A stretch of 64,000 nucleotides of DNA. Source: UBA4416 sp035439445. GTDB lineage: Bacteria; Bacteroidota; Bacteroidia; B-17B0; Aurantibacillaceae. Position numbers and translations under genes: made by a program. The notes under the pieces are model-generated. The model had not been told where the DNA came from. It made no database searches and worked only from the letters and a program-made list of their open reading frames with translations. Of the stretch, positions 9,689 to 19,105 are shown in pieces. Location of the stretch: assembly GCA_035439445.1 (NCBI GenBank), contig DAORKG010000013.1:1-64000 (forward strand), in the 5' to 3' direction. Every line of letters starts with the position of its first letter. Position 1 is the stretch's first letter.

Positions 9689-10413
9689 AATTTCATATAG
9701 ATTCCAGCATTTGCTCCTACAGAATATAAAGTTCCGCTAACGGGCGAATCAACTAAAGGCCTGATAAAAGTTCTAAAGCTAGGTTCAAGTTTCAGAAATA
9801 ACCTTTGATTCAAATCGTAACTTACTCCAACCCCAACTAATAAAGCAAATTCAGAAGTAGGAATATTTTTAGGTTCATACTCATGAGATACATTTTTTTC
9901 TTTATGACCATCATCATAAATAAAAGTGGTGGTAGTGTTTTTTCCCATAAATAAATTCATAGAACAACCCAAGCTTGGAAATAACTTCAGTTTATTCTTG
10001 TTAACCAGATTTACATTTATTTTTAATGGGATTTCCAGATATTGATATGCTAGTGTGCTTTTAGTTTCTTTTATGTCATAGGATGCTGAAGTTCCATCTG
10101 GTGTTGTCCATGTTGAAGAAGAGCTTGAATTGCTATACATTTTTTCTCCTTTATTATTATACAAGACACCAAATTCAACGCCAACTCTATCCAATAATTG
10201 ATAAAGAATATTCACCCCTGAAGTAAAACCAAATTTAGGAGATTCTTTTATATTGGCTAATGCTAAGAAACTACTTTTTTCGTAAGACACGCGGTAGCAA
10301 AAATCAGGAGAATAAGTCAATCCAATTGCCCATTTTTTTTGCTTTAAGCTATCAGGAGTAGTTGCAAATACAGTTGCAGTAATCAGAGTGAAAGTAAAAA
10401 TAAGTAAGCGCAT
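9685..10413 (-). CDS. PorT-like outer membrane beta-barrel protein
   Basis: A 242-residue protein with a signal peptide (residues 1-17, ending VFA) followed by alternating hydrophobic/polar strands characteristic of an eight-stranded barrel (for example KFGFTSGVNILYQLLDRVGVEFGVLYNNKG and TLAYQYLEIPLKINVNLVNKNKLKLFPSLGCSMN), and it ends in an aromatic residue (KF) as outer-membrane barrels do. This is the outer membrane beta-barrel (PorT-like) fold common in the phylum; the cargo or partner cannot be predicted. Transcribed convergently to DUF4286 and divergently from rsmA. Confidence 0.82.
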   Translation of the reverse strand: MRLLIFTFTLITATVFATTPDSLKQKKWAIGLTYSPDFCYRVSYEKSSFLALANIKESPKFGFTSGVNILYQLLDRVGVEFGVLYNNKGEKMYSNSSSSSTWTTPDGTSASYDIKETKSTLAYQYLEIPLKINVNLVNKNKLKLFPSLGCSMNLFMGKNTTTTFIYDDGHKEKNVSHEYEPKNIPTSEFALLVGVGVSYDLNQRLFLKLEPSFRTFIRPLVDSPVSGTLYSVGANAGIYMKF

Positions 10414-10552
10414 AGTGTTTTAATCAAATAGTGTTGTTTTCGTAAATCTAACGATAAAGAGAATATATCGAAAAAAGTTTACTCACAATTTTATAACCAG
10501 AATTATAACTTTTCTAAGATGCAATACTAAAATCTTTATGTACTTTTACACC

Positions 10553-11329
10553 ATGGCATCACCCGTAAAAGCGAAGAAACATCTAGGTCAGCATTTTTTA
10601 ACTGACCTAAATATTGCGCAAAAAATAGTTAATTCGCTCCCAAAGGATGATACTCCTATTTTGGAAATAGGTCCCGGGACAGGAGTTATTACGCAATACA
10701 TGATAGACAAGCCTCAGTTTAGGGCTTTTGACATTGATGAAGAATCCATTGCGTTTTTAAAAGAAAAATACCCTCAATACGAATCAAAAATTCATTACCA
10801 AGATTTCTTAGAGGCTGATTTATCACCGCTAGCAAATGAAGGCAGATTTTACCTTATAGGAAATTTCCCGTATAATATTTCTACACAGATCATGTTTAAA
10901 GTACTAGATCATAGAAATGATATTACTTGTGTAGTTGGAATGTTTCAAAAAGAGGTGGCGCAACGTATTGCAGAAAAACCAGGTTCTAAAACCTATGGAA
11001 TCTTAAGCGTGTTACTTCAGGCATTTTATAAGATTGAATATTTATTTACAGTGAGCGAACATGTATTTAACCCGCCTCCAAAAGTAAAATCTGCAGTTAT
11101 TAGATTAACAAGAAATGAAACAGAAAAATTAAATTGTGATGAAGAATTATTTTTTAAGGTTGTAAAAGCTTCTTTTAATCAACGTAGAAAAACCATTCGA
11201 AATTCTGTAAAATTATTAAGCGGTAATTCATCTATTAATTCATTATATCTTGATAAAAGAGCTGAGCAGTTATCAGTAAGTCAATTTGTAGAACTAACTA
11301 ATTCGGTTGAAGAGGCATTGAAAAAATAA
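10553..11329 (+). CDS. rsmA: 16S rRNA (adenine(1518)-N6/adenine(1519)-N6)-dimethyltransferase RsmA (KsgA)
   Basis: A 258-residue S-adenosylmethionine-dependent enzyme that dimethylates two adjacent adenines in helix 45 of 16S rRNA during 30S maturation. Visible motifs: N-terminal VKAKKHLGQHFL, the SAM-binding ILEIGPGTGVIT, the acidic FDIDE, the catalytic NFPYNIST (motif IV, usually NLPY) and the C-terminal FNPPPKVKSAVIRL and FNQRRKTIRNS. I chose the ATG at 10553 because family members start just before the KAKKHLGQ motif; an ATG 15 bases upstream (10538) would add MYFYT. A TAnnTTT-like element lies only a few bases ahead, so the transcript may have a very short leader. Confidence 0.97.
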   Translation: MASPVKAKKHLGQHFLTDLNIAQKIVNSLPKDDTPILEIGPGTGVITQYMIDKPQFRAFDIDEESIAFLKEKYPQYESKIHYQDFLEADLSPLANEGRFYLIGNFPYNISTQIMFKVLDHRNDITCVVGMFQKEVAQRIAEKPGSKTYGILSVLLQAFYKIEYLFTVSEHVFNPPPKVKSAVIRLTRNETEKLNCDEELFFKVVKASFNQRRKTIRNSVKLLSGNSSINSLYLDKRAEQLSVSQFVELTNSVEEALKK

Positions 11330-11455
11330 CTTCGCCTACAAAAGCATTTAATTTACCTAAGATAATCTTCATTATTCTTTAAAATTGTAACTTTAAAGTG
11401 CATTAATCGTTGAGATAACTAATTCAATGATTTGTTACATTTAATGCTATTAAAT

Positions 11456-12052
11456 ATGAGAAGTATTATCATTATAACCATTATTTCATTCTGTTTGTCG
11501 GTAAAGGCTCAACAAACAACAGAGACTGCATTTTCAAAAAGTTATTCTTTTGAATATGAAACACAATACGCAAAAGCAATTACATCTCTTACTGATTTGC
11601 ATTTAGAATCATATCAAATTAATTTGAGATTAGGCTGGCTTTATTACTTAAGTAAAGATTATGTGAAATCTGAACAATATTACAGAAAGGCAGTTACAGC
11701 AGAACCATCATCCATTGAAGCGCGATTTGGCTTAGTATTACCATTGTCAACTGTAGGGAATTGGAATAGCGTATTGGCTGTATATTTAGAAATCGTAAAA
11801 TTAGATCCAAATAATTCAACAGCAAATTACAGAATCGCAAGCATTTTTTATGCTCGTAAAGATTATGCAAATGCAAAAACATACGTAGCAAAAGTCTTAA
11901 AATTTTATCCGTTTGATTATGACAGTAATTTACTGTCAGGGAAAATATTGATGGCTCAAGCAAAAACTGCTGATGCGAAAAAATATTTCACAAAAGCATT
12001 AGAGTATAACCCACAATCTGAGGAAGCAAAAGCTGCTCTAAAAAAATTATAG
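11456..12052 (+). CDS. Secreted TPR protein, paralogue of the protein at 15579-16196
   Basis: A 198-residue protein with a signal peptide (MRSIIIITIISFCLSVKAQ) and three to four TPR units (INLRLGWLYYLSKDYVKSEQYYRKAV; ANYRIASIFYARKDYANAKTYVAKVL; AKKYFTKALEYNPQSEEAKAAL). The ATG at 11456 is preferred over a TTG (11432) and an ATG (11444) upstream because it gives a clean signal peptide. Its stop codon overlaps the GTG start of the hybrid histidine kinase by one base, which implies translational coupling. It aligns along its length with the TPR protein encoded on the other strand beside the urea transporter fusion, including YEIN/YQIN-LRL-WLYYLS and the DPNNS/DPKNS-ANY segment. It may sense or scaffold in the periplasm. 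Confidence 0.85.
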   Translation: MRSIIIITIISFCLSVKAQQTTETAFSKSYSFEYETQYAKAITSLTDLHLESYQINLRLGWLYYLSKDYVKSEQYYRKAVTAEPSSIEARFGLVLPLSTVGNWNSVLAVYLEIVKLDPNNSTANYRIASIFYARKDYANAKTYVAKVLKFYPFDYDSNLLSGKILMAQAKTADAKKYFTKALEYNPQSEEAKAALKKL

Positions 12053-14241
12053 TGAAAAGCAAGTTAAAAAAATACACTAAATCCATTATTATTATCAGTT
12101 CACTGATAAGTATATGCTTAGTATTATTTATTGCGTTTAGTGCCAATTACTACATTTCACGTGTTTCGAAAAACAATACCGAATTATACAGTGCGTATCG
12201 TATTTCAGAATTGATGAAATCCTTTAAAGCCAATATAAATGAACTGGAAAATAAACAAAGAGGATATATCGTTACCGGCGACTCAAAGTTTTTAGAAGCA
12301 TACAAATTAAAGGAAAGTGAAACGAAAACATACTTAAAAAGTATGGAAAAATATTTTTCCGGAAAGCCGGAGGAAGAATCGTTTTATAAATTGAAAGAAC
12401 TTACCTATAAAAAAATATTAGAAGCGAAAGATTTAAATAACAGTATTCATTCTATTGGTATCCCAAATTCAAACAGTCCTGCAGAAATTAACATTAATAC
12501 AATGACAGAAATTACCAGTACTGTTGATGAAATTAATGAAAGTTTAAGTAACACTACCAAAAAATTATTAGATAATAGTGTAGAATACGTTAACGCATCT
12601 AAGAATTGGAGTTTTTTAGAAATCACACTTGGTGTTATTACAGCTATAGCAGCTGTAATTATTTTAATAACAGATATCAATACAAGAAACAAGCTGGAAG
12701 ATGAATTACGCATTGCTAAAAAATTAGCCGATGAAAATGCTGTGATGAAAGAGCAGTTTATGGCAAACATGAGTCATGAAATCAGAACACCAATGAATTC
12801 TATTTTAGGATTTTCTGATTTATTGCAAAAAACAAACTTAGATAAGACACAGGCAGAATACTTAAATGCTGTAAAATCAAGTGGATCGAACTTGTTAAAT
12901 ATCATTAATGATATTTTGGATTTCTCCAAGATAGAAGCCGGAAAATTAAACATAGAAAAAATTTCATTTAACCTTCCGGATTTACTAAACTCATTAAAGG
13001 TTATGTTTACCCCTAAGGCAAATGAAAAGCACATTAACTTTAATGTTACCATTGATCCAAAAACTCCTGCCTATATTTTTGGTGATCCAACCAGGCTTAA
13101 TCAAATACTAATTAATCTAATTAATAATGCAATTAAATTTACCCAACACGGCGAGGTAAATTTAAAATGCGAAATCAAAAGTATAGAACATGATATTGTT
13201 CAATTCGTATTCAAAGTTCAGGATACGGGTATTGGAATAGCGACAGACAAACAACATAGTGTGTTTGAACGCTTTAACCAAGGAAATACTGAGACAACCA
13301 GAAAATACGGCGGTAATGGTTTGGGTTTAGCAATTGTTAAACAATTGGTTGAAATTCAAAACGGTGATATTATTTTAAAAAGCAAAGAAGGTGTAGGCTC
13401 TGAATTTACTGTTAGAATAAGCTATCCAATTTCATATGAAAATAAAAAAGTAATATCAGAAACTAGTAACCCACAACTCAAAATTGAATCTCATAAACCA
13501 TTAAGCGTTTTGTTAGCAGAAGACCATAAGCTGAATCAAAAACTAGCCATTACCTATTTGAGTGATTTTGGTTTGAGTGTAGATTTAGCAGAAAATGGCA
13601 TGGAAGCAGTTGAGAAATTTAAAACTAAAAACTATGATTTAGTTTTAATGGATATTCAAATGCCATTATTAGATGGTTATCATGCTGCAAAAAAAATAAG
13701 AGAGGAGCTAAAGAGTAATGTTCCTATTATTGCTATGACAGCAAATATCATGGCAAATGAAAGAGAAAAATGTATGAGCTTTGGCATGAATGATTATCTA
13801 TCAAAACCTTTCAAAGAAATAGATTTATTTAATATTGTAAACTTATATATAGGGAGTAAAAAACAGCATCATATTCAAGAAAATGAATCAACTGCTTCAG
13901 AACAACATACCATTATAAACAAGGAACACTTAAATACTTTGTCGAGAGGTAATAAAGCATTTATAAAAGAAATTATTGATATTTTTTTAGAACAAAATCC
14001 GAATGAATTAGTGGAACTAGAAAAATCAATACTGGCAAAAGACTATAGTGCAATACGTTCTATTTCACACAAAATGAAAACATCTGTTGGTTTTATAGGT
14101 ATTAATCAATTATTACCTGAACTAAGCACAATAGAAAAAATGGCAATAAATGAGGGGGATATCAATAATATACAATCTAAATTTACTCACGTAAAAACTA
14201 TCTGTCATCAAGCGGCTATTGAGCTAAAAGAGATGATTTAA
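12052..14241 (+). CDS. Hybrid sensor histidine kinase/response regulator with CHASE3-like sensor
   Basis: A 729-residue protein starting at GTG overlapping the TPR stop. Order: membrane helix (about 12-32), CHASE3-like periplasmic domain (about 40-175; LENKQRGYIVTGDSKFL is the hallmark), second helix (about 185-203), HisKA with MSHEIRTPMNSILGFSD (phosphorylated His about 242), HATPase_c with N, G1 and G2 boxes (INLINNAIKFT, VQDTGIGIA, GGNGLGLAI), receiver domain (LLAEDHKLNQ; Asp about 534 in LMDIQMPLLDG; K in DYLSKPF), and a C-terminal HPt domain (ISHKMKTSVGFIG, His about 672). It therefore carries a complete internal phosphorelay. No dedicated output regulator follows; the stop is four bases from the convergent TPR/beta-barrel gene. 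Confidence 0.95.
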   Translation: MKSKLKKYTKSIIIISSLISICLVLFIAFSANYYISRVSKNNTELYSAYRISELMKSFKANINELENKQRGYIVTGDSKFLEAYKLKESETKTYLKSMEKYFSGKPEEESFYKLKELTYKKILEAKDLNNSIHSIGIPNSNSPAEININTMTEITSTVDEINESLSNTTKKLLDNSVEYVNASKNWSFLEITLGVITAIAAVIILITDINTRNKLEDELRIAKKLADENAVMKEQFMANMSHEIRTPMNSILGFSDLLQKTNLDKTQAEYLNAVKSSGSNLLNIINDILDFSKIEAGKLNIEKISFNLPDLLNSLKVMFTPKANEKHINFNVTIDPKTPAYIFGDPTRLNQILINLINNAIKFTQHGEVNLKCEIKSIEHDIVQFVFKVQDTGIGIATDKQHSVFERFNQGNTETTRKYGGNGLGLAIVKQLVEIQNGDIILKSKEGVGSEFTVRISYPISYENKKVISETSNPQLKIESHKPLSVLLAEDHKLNQKLAITYLSDFGLSVDLAENGMEAVEKFKTKNYDLVLMDIQMPLLDGYHAAKKIREELKSNVPIIAMTANIMANEREKCMSFGMNDYLSKPFKEIDLFNIVNLYIGSKKQHHIQENESTASEQHTIINKEHLNTLSRGNKAFIKEIIDIFLEQNPNELVELEKSILAKDYSAIRSISHKMKTSVGFIGINQLLPELSTIEKMAINEGDINNIQSKFTHVKTICHQAAIELKEMI

Positions 14242-14245
14242 CCTC

Positions 14246-15571
14246 TTATTTCTTAAATGGAGTAATTCTAACTCCTGCAACGATTACATTATACTTATAA
14301 TCAAAACTCTGCTTGCTTTCATATTTATTTTCTAATTGATATAAGCCATATAAAGAAACTTTTTGATTAACAGAAAAATTAAGAAGTAAAGAATATCTTG
14401 ATTTTGTTAAATCACCTGAATTATTTACTAAATAACCATTATCTTCTACAATATTAAATTTAGAATTATATAAATAACTTAACTTGAACGATAAGCGGTT
14501 GATAGGTTGCATAAAAATAAAGGGAGAAATAGTGCCAAAAGTAGTTTTATATTTATCTATAGTATGTAAATATCCCGTAGAACCTATAACTAATTTGCAA
14601 TTACCAAGAGGAGAATATGACATAAATACACTATGAATATTTTGGTTGACATCACTCATATTCAAAATAGTTGTCCCCAATCCAAAAACAAACTTTTTAA
14701 CTGTTTTTTGTGCAAATAGTGAGCCTATGAAATAGTTTGACTGACTATTCATAGCTGTTGTAGTTGTAGTAGTAACTGTTTTAAAAGGTGGTGCTCCAGG
14801 AGGTGGCTGAGTATGTGGAGGAACACCGGGAGGCCAAAGCGTATCTGTTGTTGTGGTTGTGATTTCTGATGATACTCCTAAATTAATATAATGAAAAGAA
14901 GGAGAAATAGACCATCCATGTTTAAGAGGGACTGATACTTTTAAGAAATATTGCCATTGATTTACTTTATTCACAAAAGTTTCTTGGTTGAAATATGTAA
15001 ATGCATGAAATAATGAAACTCTATTTTTAATGTAATGATTTAAACCAGCCTGAAAATAAACTGGTGGATTAAAATAATTCGAATTAGTTTTAGTGCCTTC
15101 ATTATAATAATTTTTCTTGTCTGTTATTTTAGAGCCTGCTTCAGCAATTATATATGAAATAGGTGACAATTTATTAATTTCAGTTTTTTCGGCTAAACTC
15201 TGACTGAATTTTTTATTCCACATTCTAGCATCATCATATCTCCCATTAAATAAGTAACAATAATAAATATACTCCAACAATAGTTCATCATCAGTATTAA
15301 ATTTGAGCGCGTTAAAAAAATATCCTTCAGCCAATGCATAGTTTTTTTTCTCATAATAAGCTATCCCAACTCTTAACTGTAAGTAATAATAATTATATCC
15401 TTTGTTAATAGCGTTAGTTCCAAACTTAATCAGTTCGTTCCAGTTTTTATCTATATATAATTGATAGCTTTTTTGCTCTACGGTAGCTGATGTCAAAGTA
15501 TCCTGACCATTAACCTTTATAGAAATTAAAATAAAGGCTAATATAACAACATGATTTTTTAATTTCACCAT
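14246..15571 (-). CDS. TPR plus outer-membrane beta-barrel protein (YaiO-like)
   Basis: A 441-residue protein with a signal peptide (ending KVNGQ), a TPR-like N-terminal part (about 30-130; LQLRVGIAYYEKKNYALAEGYFFNAL), and a C-terminal half of alternating beta strands ending TPFKK, consistent with a barrel of about twelve strands. A proline-rich loop (LWPPGVPPHTQPPPGAPPF, about 240-260) lies between threonine runs and probably protrudes from the membrane. This TPR-barrel layout resembles the YaiO family. It is the last gene of an apparent operon after the urea-transporter fusion and a TPR protein (gaps of one and seven bases), so it is likely the outer-membrane part of that system. Confidence 0.82.
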   Translation of the reverse strand: MVKLKNHVVILAFILISIKVNGQDTLTSATVEQKSYQLYIDKNWNELIKFGTNAINKGYNYYYLQLRVGIAYYEKKNYALAEGYFFNALKFNTDDELLLEYIYYCYLFNGRYDDARMWNKKFSQSLAEKTEINKLSPISYIIAEAGSKITDKKNYYNEGTKTNSNYFNPPVYFQAGLNHYIKNRVSLFHAFTYFNQETFVNKVNQWQYFLKVSVPLKHGWSISPSFHYINLGVSSEITTTTTDTLWPPGVPPHTQPPPGAPPFKTVTTTTTTAMNSQSNYFIGSLFAQKTVKKFVFGLGTTILNMSDVNQNIHSVFMSYSPLGNCKLVIGSTGYLHTIDKYKTTFGTISPFIFMQPINRLSFKLSYLYNSKFNIVEDNGYLVNNSGDLTKSRYSLLLNFSVNQKVSLYGLYQLENKYESKQSFDYKYNVIVAGVRITPFKK

Positions 15572-15578
15572 AAGAATA

Positions 15579-16196
15579 TTATTTAATTAAACTTAATCCA
15601 TCAAAAGCAGATTTATCATTTGGATTATAAAGCAATACTTTATTAAACAAGACAGAAGCTTCGTTTTTATTTCCTAAATAATAATTAGTCCAAGCACTCA
15701 TTAACAAATTATTATAACCAAAGGGAGATAAATTTAAATCCACGTCAAAATATTTTTTAGCATCTTTATAATCTTTGCGATAGAAGTAAATCAAACCTAA
15801 ATTATAATTGGCTTTAGAATTTTTTGGGTCAATTTTCAGAATATTTAAGTATGTTTTTTCTACATTGCCCCAATCCTCTTGTTTAGCATAAGCATTAACC
15901 ATGCCCCATAATGGTTCTGTGGCTACTGGCATTATTACGGCAGCTTTTTGATAATATGAAACAGATTCTTTTTGTTTACCAGACAAGTAATACAACCAAG
16001 CTAATCTTAAATTAATTTCATATGATGATTCGCTATAAAGAGAATTAACCACATTAATCGCAGCTTCATAGTTTTTAGTAGCCTCATATTCATACGACTG
16101 TTTAAAAACAGAAACTAATGGTTTATTTGACTGTGCAACAGAATTTAATGAAATTAAAATAACTGTATTTACAAGAATTTTCTTTAGTATGTTCAT
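15579..16196 (-). CDS. Secreted TPR protein, paralogue of the protein at 11456-12052
   Basis: A 205-residue protein with a signal peptide (ending NSVAQ) and TPR units (INLRLAWLYYLSGKQKESVSYYQKAAVIMP; NVEKTYLNILKIDPKNSKANYNLGLIYFYRKDYKDAKKYFDVDL; ASVLFNKVLLYNPNDKSAFDGL). It is clearly homologous over its length to the TPR protein coupled to the hybrid kinase on the opposite strand, suggesting duplication within this locus. The gene starts one base after the stop of the urea-transporter/M23 gene. Function unknown; likely a periplasmic partner of the neighbouring transporter or beta-barrel protein. Confidence 0.85.
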   Translation of the reverse strand: MNILKKILVNTVILISLNSVAQSNKPLVSVFKQSYEYEATKNYEAAINVVNSLYSESSYEINLRLAWLYYLSGKQKESVSYYQKAAVIMPVATEPLWGMVNAYAKQEDWGNVEKTYLNILKIDPKNSKANYNLGLIYFYRKDYKDAKKYFDVDLNLSPFGYNNLLMSAWTNYYLGNKNEASVLFNKVLLYNPNDKSAFDGLSLIK

Positions 16197-16197
16197 G

Positions 16198-18405
16198 TTA
16201 AGATATATTTATAAATGTTTCTGTTTTATTTTTATTATGAATAGTGAATTTATAAAGCTTATTATCTTTTAACTCTATTTCAAAATTTATATTTTTAAAT
16301 GTATAATTAACTAGTTTGGCTTTAACTTCTGTTTTAATTAATAGCTTTTGAGGAGCGTACACATTATCTGTGTATGTAAATTTAGATGAATGGCTAGCCT
16401 TAGTAAAAAGATAAAATGGCGCGATGAAGTCTTGAAAGAATTGAATCCATTTTTGATTAAAATGAATTAATGGAACATTATCAGTAATCTCCATATCATC
16501 ATAATAGCCTAATAATTGACGATAAGCTGCTAAATAAAAATGAAATAGAACTGATGATTTGTTCCCCTCAAAATCTGTAAAATATAACATCACGCCATCA
16601 TTCACAAAATAAGCGTAAGAGTTGCTCTCTTTACAGTAAATGTAAGTTCTGTTATAGGCATCAGTAAAAACTTCCCAATTTATGGTTGAACCGGAAGTCT
16701 CATTTTTAAAAACAATCTTTTGTCCTGGTAAAAAAGAAAATCCTACAATTAATAATTGGTTAACTTGAACATTACTGATAAAAGACCCTTCTTTCGGAAT
16801 TTCAGAAATTCTTAATTTTTTTTCTGAACCAGTTCTTTCAATAAAGTATGATATTGGATACTCTATAGTTTGAGCTCCAATTGTTGGTAATGTTTGTAAT
16901 TGAAAATGAATATGTGGTTCAGGAGAACGGCCTGAGTTTCCGCATGTTGCTAAATAAGTTCCCTTAGTAACATACTGTCCGATAAATACACCAAATGAGT
17001 CTTTTTTAATGTGACTAATTTGAGAAAACAAGCCATTTAAATGATTTATTATAATCGTATTTCCCCAATTATGCTCTGTATCTACATCTCCAACATCATT
17101 ATCCTCTACTGTGTTAATTATATCATAAACATAACCATCATATGGTGCTAATACTTCTTTATTATAACAATAAAAATTATCTGTAGAAAAACCTTCTCTT
17201 GCGCTCAGCGGTTTTCTGTAAGTATTATTCTCTGAATCAACAATTACAAAATCTAAAGCTTTACTCCAATCTCCCAAGTGGGTGATTTTTCCATTATATC
17301 CTTGACTAACATTCCACTCACCTGAAAAAGGTAAAGCTAATTTATACAAATGTTCATTTTTAAAACGTTGTATAGAGTTCAAGTACTTGTAAATGGTTTT
17401 TTCTGCTGAAAAATATTGTATAGTAGCTAAATGCAAATGTTTATGTAACCATCGTTGGTTGATTGAAAATAAAAAAGCTGTGCATACCACACTAAATGAT
17501 AAAGAATAGGCTTTTAATTGAAAAACAGATAAAACATTTCCAAATGATAATAAAACCAATAATAAAATAGGAACCAAAATAACAACCGTTATATAGCTGT
17601 ATGTGTTTGGAATTAAAAAGAAACAACCAATAGCAATAGCGATAAAAATGAAATTGGACCCTAACAAATTATAATTCAAATCATTTACATCAGCACCAAA
17701 AATGGAATAAAACAAATAAGCTAAGTAAAACCCAATAACACTAAGCGAAAAAGCGATACGAGAAGAATACAATAAACCAAATGCAATCAATATTCCGCCC
17801 AGGACACTCGTTTGAAAAAATGTCCCTGACAATGTTTTAAAAAAACTTAATGCAAAAGGGAATAGAGATATATCATCTAAGTAATGAATGAATGAATACC
17901 AATAGGATGATTGGTTTTTTGCAATTTCATTAATGGTAAAAATATGCGATTCATCTAATTGAATATTACTAAAATGAGAAGTAGCCAACGAAACTATCCA
18001 ATATGCCAAAATAAAAGGAAACGATAAAAACGGCAAATTACGTGTTGCAAATAATCCTTTAAGCCAAACTGTAATTAATAGTAAAATCAAAATTGATGTG
18101 ACAAATAATACAACAAATGTGATATTAAAAGTATATTCATAACCTAGAGATAGACCTAAAAACAAAGCGTTAAAGCCAAATAAACCAGATTTAATTTCAT
18201 CTCTATTAAATCCCATAACAAACGCTGAAACATTGATTAGTGAAACAGCTAAAAGTCCACATAGACCAATAGAAGGAGAGAAAAAAGTAACAAATATAAT
18301 GATGGCAGCAAACAGATTGTTTAATGAAAAAAACATTAAACTATAGCTATTTAACAGGCACTGCAGCCAGTAATTAGATTTAATTATTTCTGATAAAGAT
18401 TTCAA
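16198..18405 (-). CDS. Urea transporter fused to M23-family peptidase
   Basis: A 735-residue protein with two recognisable parts. Residues about 1-320 are a polytopic membrane domain with urea-transporter features: MFFSLNNLFAAIIIF, the GLFGFNALFLGLSLG motif, and LPFLSFPFILAYW in place of the usual LPxxTxPFxLxTW, each roughly repeated in the second half (GGILIAFGLLYSSRIAFSLS). Residues about 360-520 are an M23/lysostaphin-like metallopeptidase: the His of HLGDWSKALDF (H about 373, D about 382), APYDGYVYDI, the turn GNSGRSPEP and HIHFQ (second His about 500), so the three zinc ligands are present. The remaining 200 residues are beta-rich with no clear assignment. Start is a TTG at 18405, preferred because it gives the first hydrophobic segment. 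First gene of an operon with two TPR proteins. Whether the peptidase faces the periplasm, as expected, is inferred. Confidence 0.85.
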   Translation of the reverse strand: MKSLSEIIKSNYWLQCLLNSYSLMFFSLNNLFAAIIIFVTFFSPSIGLCGLLAVSLINVSAFVMGFNRDEIKSGLFGFNALFLGLSLGYEYTFNITFVVLFVTSILILLLITVWLKGLFATRNLPFLSFPFILAYWIVSLATSHFSNIQLDESHIFTINEIAKNQSSYWYSFIHYLDDISLFPFALSFFKTLSGTFFQTSVLGGILIAFGLLYSSRIAFSLSVIGFYLAYLFYSIFGADVNDLNYNLLGSNFIFIAIAIGCFFLIPNTYSYITVVILVPILLLVLLSFGNVLSVFQLKAYSLSFSVVCTAFLFSINQRWLHKHLHLATIQYFSAEKTIYKYLNSIQRFKNEHLYKLALPFSGEWNVSQGYNGKITHLGDWSKALDFVIVDSENNTYRKPLSAREGFSTDNFYCYNKEVLAPYDGYVYDIINTVEDNDVGDVDTEHNWGNTIIINHLNGLFSQISHIKKDSFGVFIGQYVTKGTYLATCGNSGRSPEPHIHFQLQTLPTIGAQTIEYPISYFIERTGSEKKLRISEIPKEGSFISNVQVNQLLIVGFSFLPGQKIVFKNETSGSTINWEVFTDAYNRTYIYCKESNSYAYFVNDGVMLYFTDFEGNKSSVLFHFYLAAYRQLLGYYDDMEITDNVPLIHFNQKWIQFFQDFIAPFYLFTKASHSSKFTYTDNVYAPQKLLIKTEVKAKLVNYTFKNINFEIELKDNKLYKFTIHNKNKTETFINIS

Positions 18406-18620
18406 ATTACTCTGATTTTTATAAGTAAATACAGGTTAAATTTACTAATATTAATGGGTGTTTTTAACCTCAAAAATCTGTAAAAAGGCTATTTGAGGTA
18501 AACGAACGAAATGTGTAGCTCAAATAATTAGAAAAAATCAGCTAAAAAAATGACCTTTACGTTTAACTAATCGGAAACAGGTTATACAATTTTATTTGTT
18601 AGCCATTAAAATTAAAAGTT

Positions 18621-19058
18621 ATGGGATCTACAGTCAATTTAAAAAACAGAATAAAGGAAGCAACTATTCAAAAGATAAAAGAACAAACAGTGGTAAAGAA
18701 TATGGTTACCTGGTTCGAGATTCCAGCTTATAATCATTACCGTTCAGTTGCTTTCTATAATTATATTTTTGGAATACAAATGACTACAGTAGAATTAAAT
18801 GGTTTTGCCATGGGATTTTTTCCTGCTGAAAATGGAATAACCGGGGCTATTGTAACCGGTAATGGATGTGTCCCAAGTGAATTTGGTCCGTTAATTTATT
18901 TAAATGCAGGTGATGATTTAAATATTGTATTATGTAAAGTAAATGAAGCCGGAGGAAGAGTAGTTTTAGAAAAAACATTTTTAAGTGAATCAGCCGGTTA
19001 CTTTGCATTATTTATCGACTCAGAAGGAAATAGACTAGCCCTTCATTCTAAACACTAA
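18621..19058 (+). CDS. VOC (glyoxalase/bleomycin-resistance) family protein
   Basis: A 145-residue protein with a single vicinal-oxygen-chelate domain (about 28-142): NMVTWFEIPAYNHYRSVAFYNYIFG is the usual first beta-alpha unit, and the domain ends in GYFALFIDSEGNRLALHSKH. The family includes glyoxalases, dioxygenases and resistance proteins that bind a metal through conserved His/Glu; here only some candidate ligands are present (the N-terminal His of the fold is replaced by Glu in WFEIP), so no reaction can be named. The first 25 residues are a lysine-rich helical extension. It stands alone between two operons. Confidence 0.82.
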   Translation: MGSTVNLKNRIKEATIQKIKEQTVVKNMVTWFEIPAYNHYRSVAFYNYIFGIQMTTVELNGFAMGFFPAENGITGAIVTGNGCVPSEFGPLIYLNAGDDLNIVLCKVNEAGGRVVLEKTFLSESAGYFALFIDSEGNRLALHSKH

Positions 19059-19105
19059 TTGTTAGTGTAGTAAAAAGATTGTCGAACTTTTAATTTTTAA
19101 AAATC

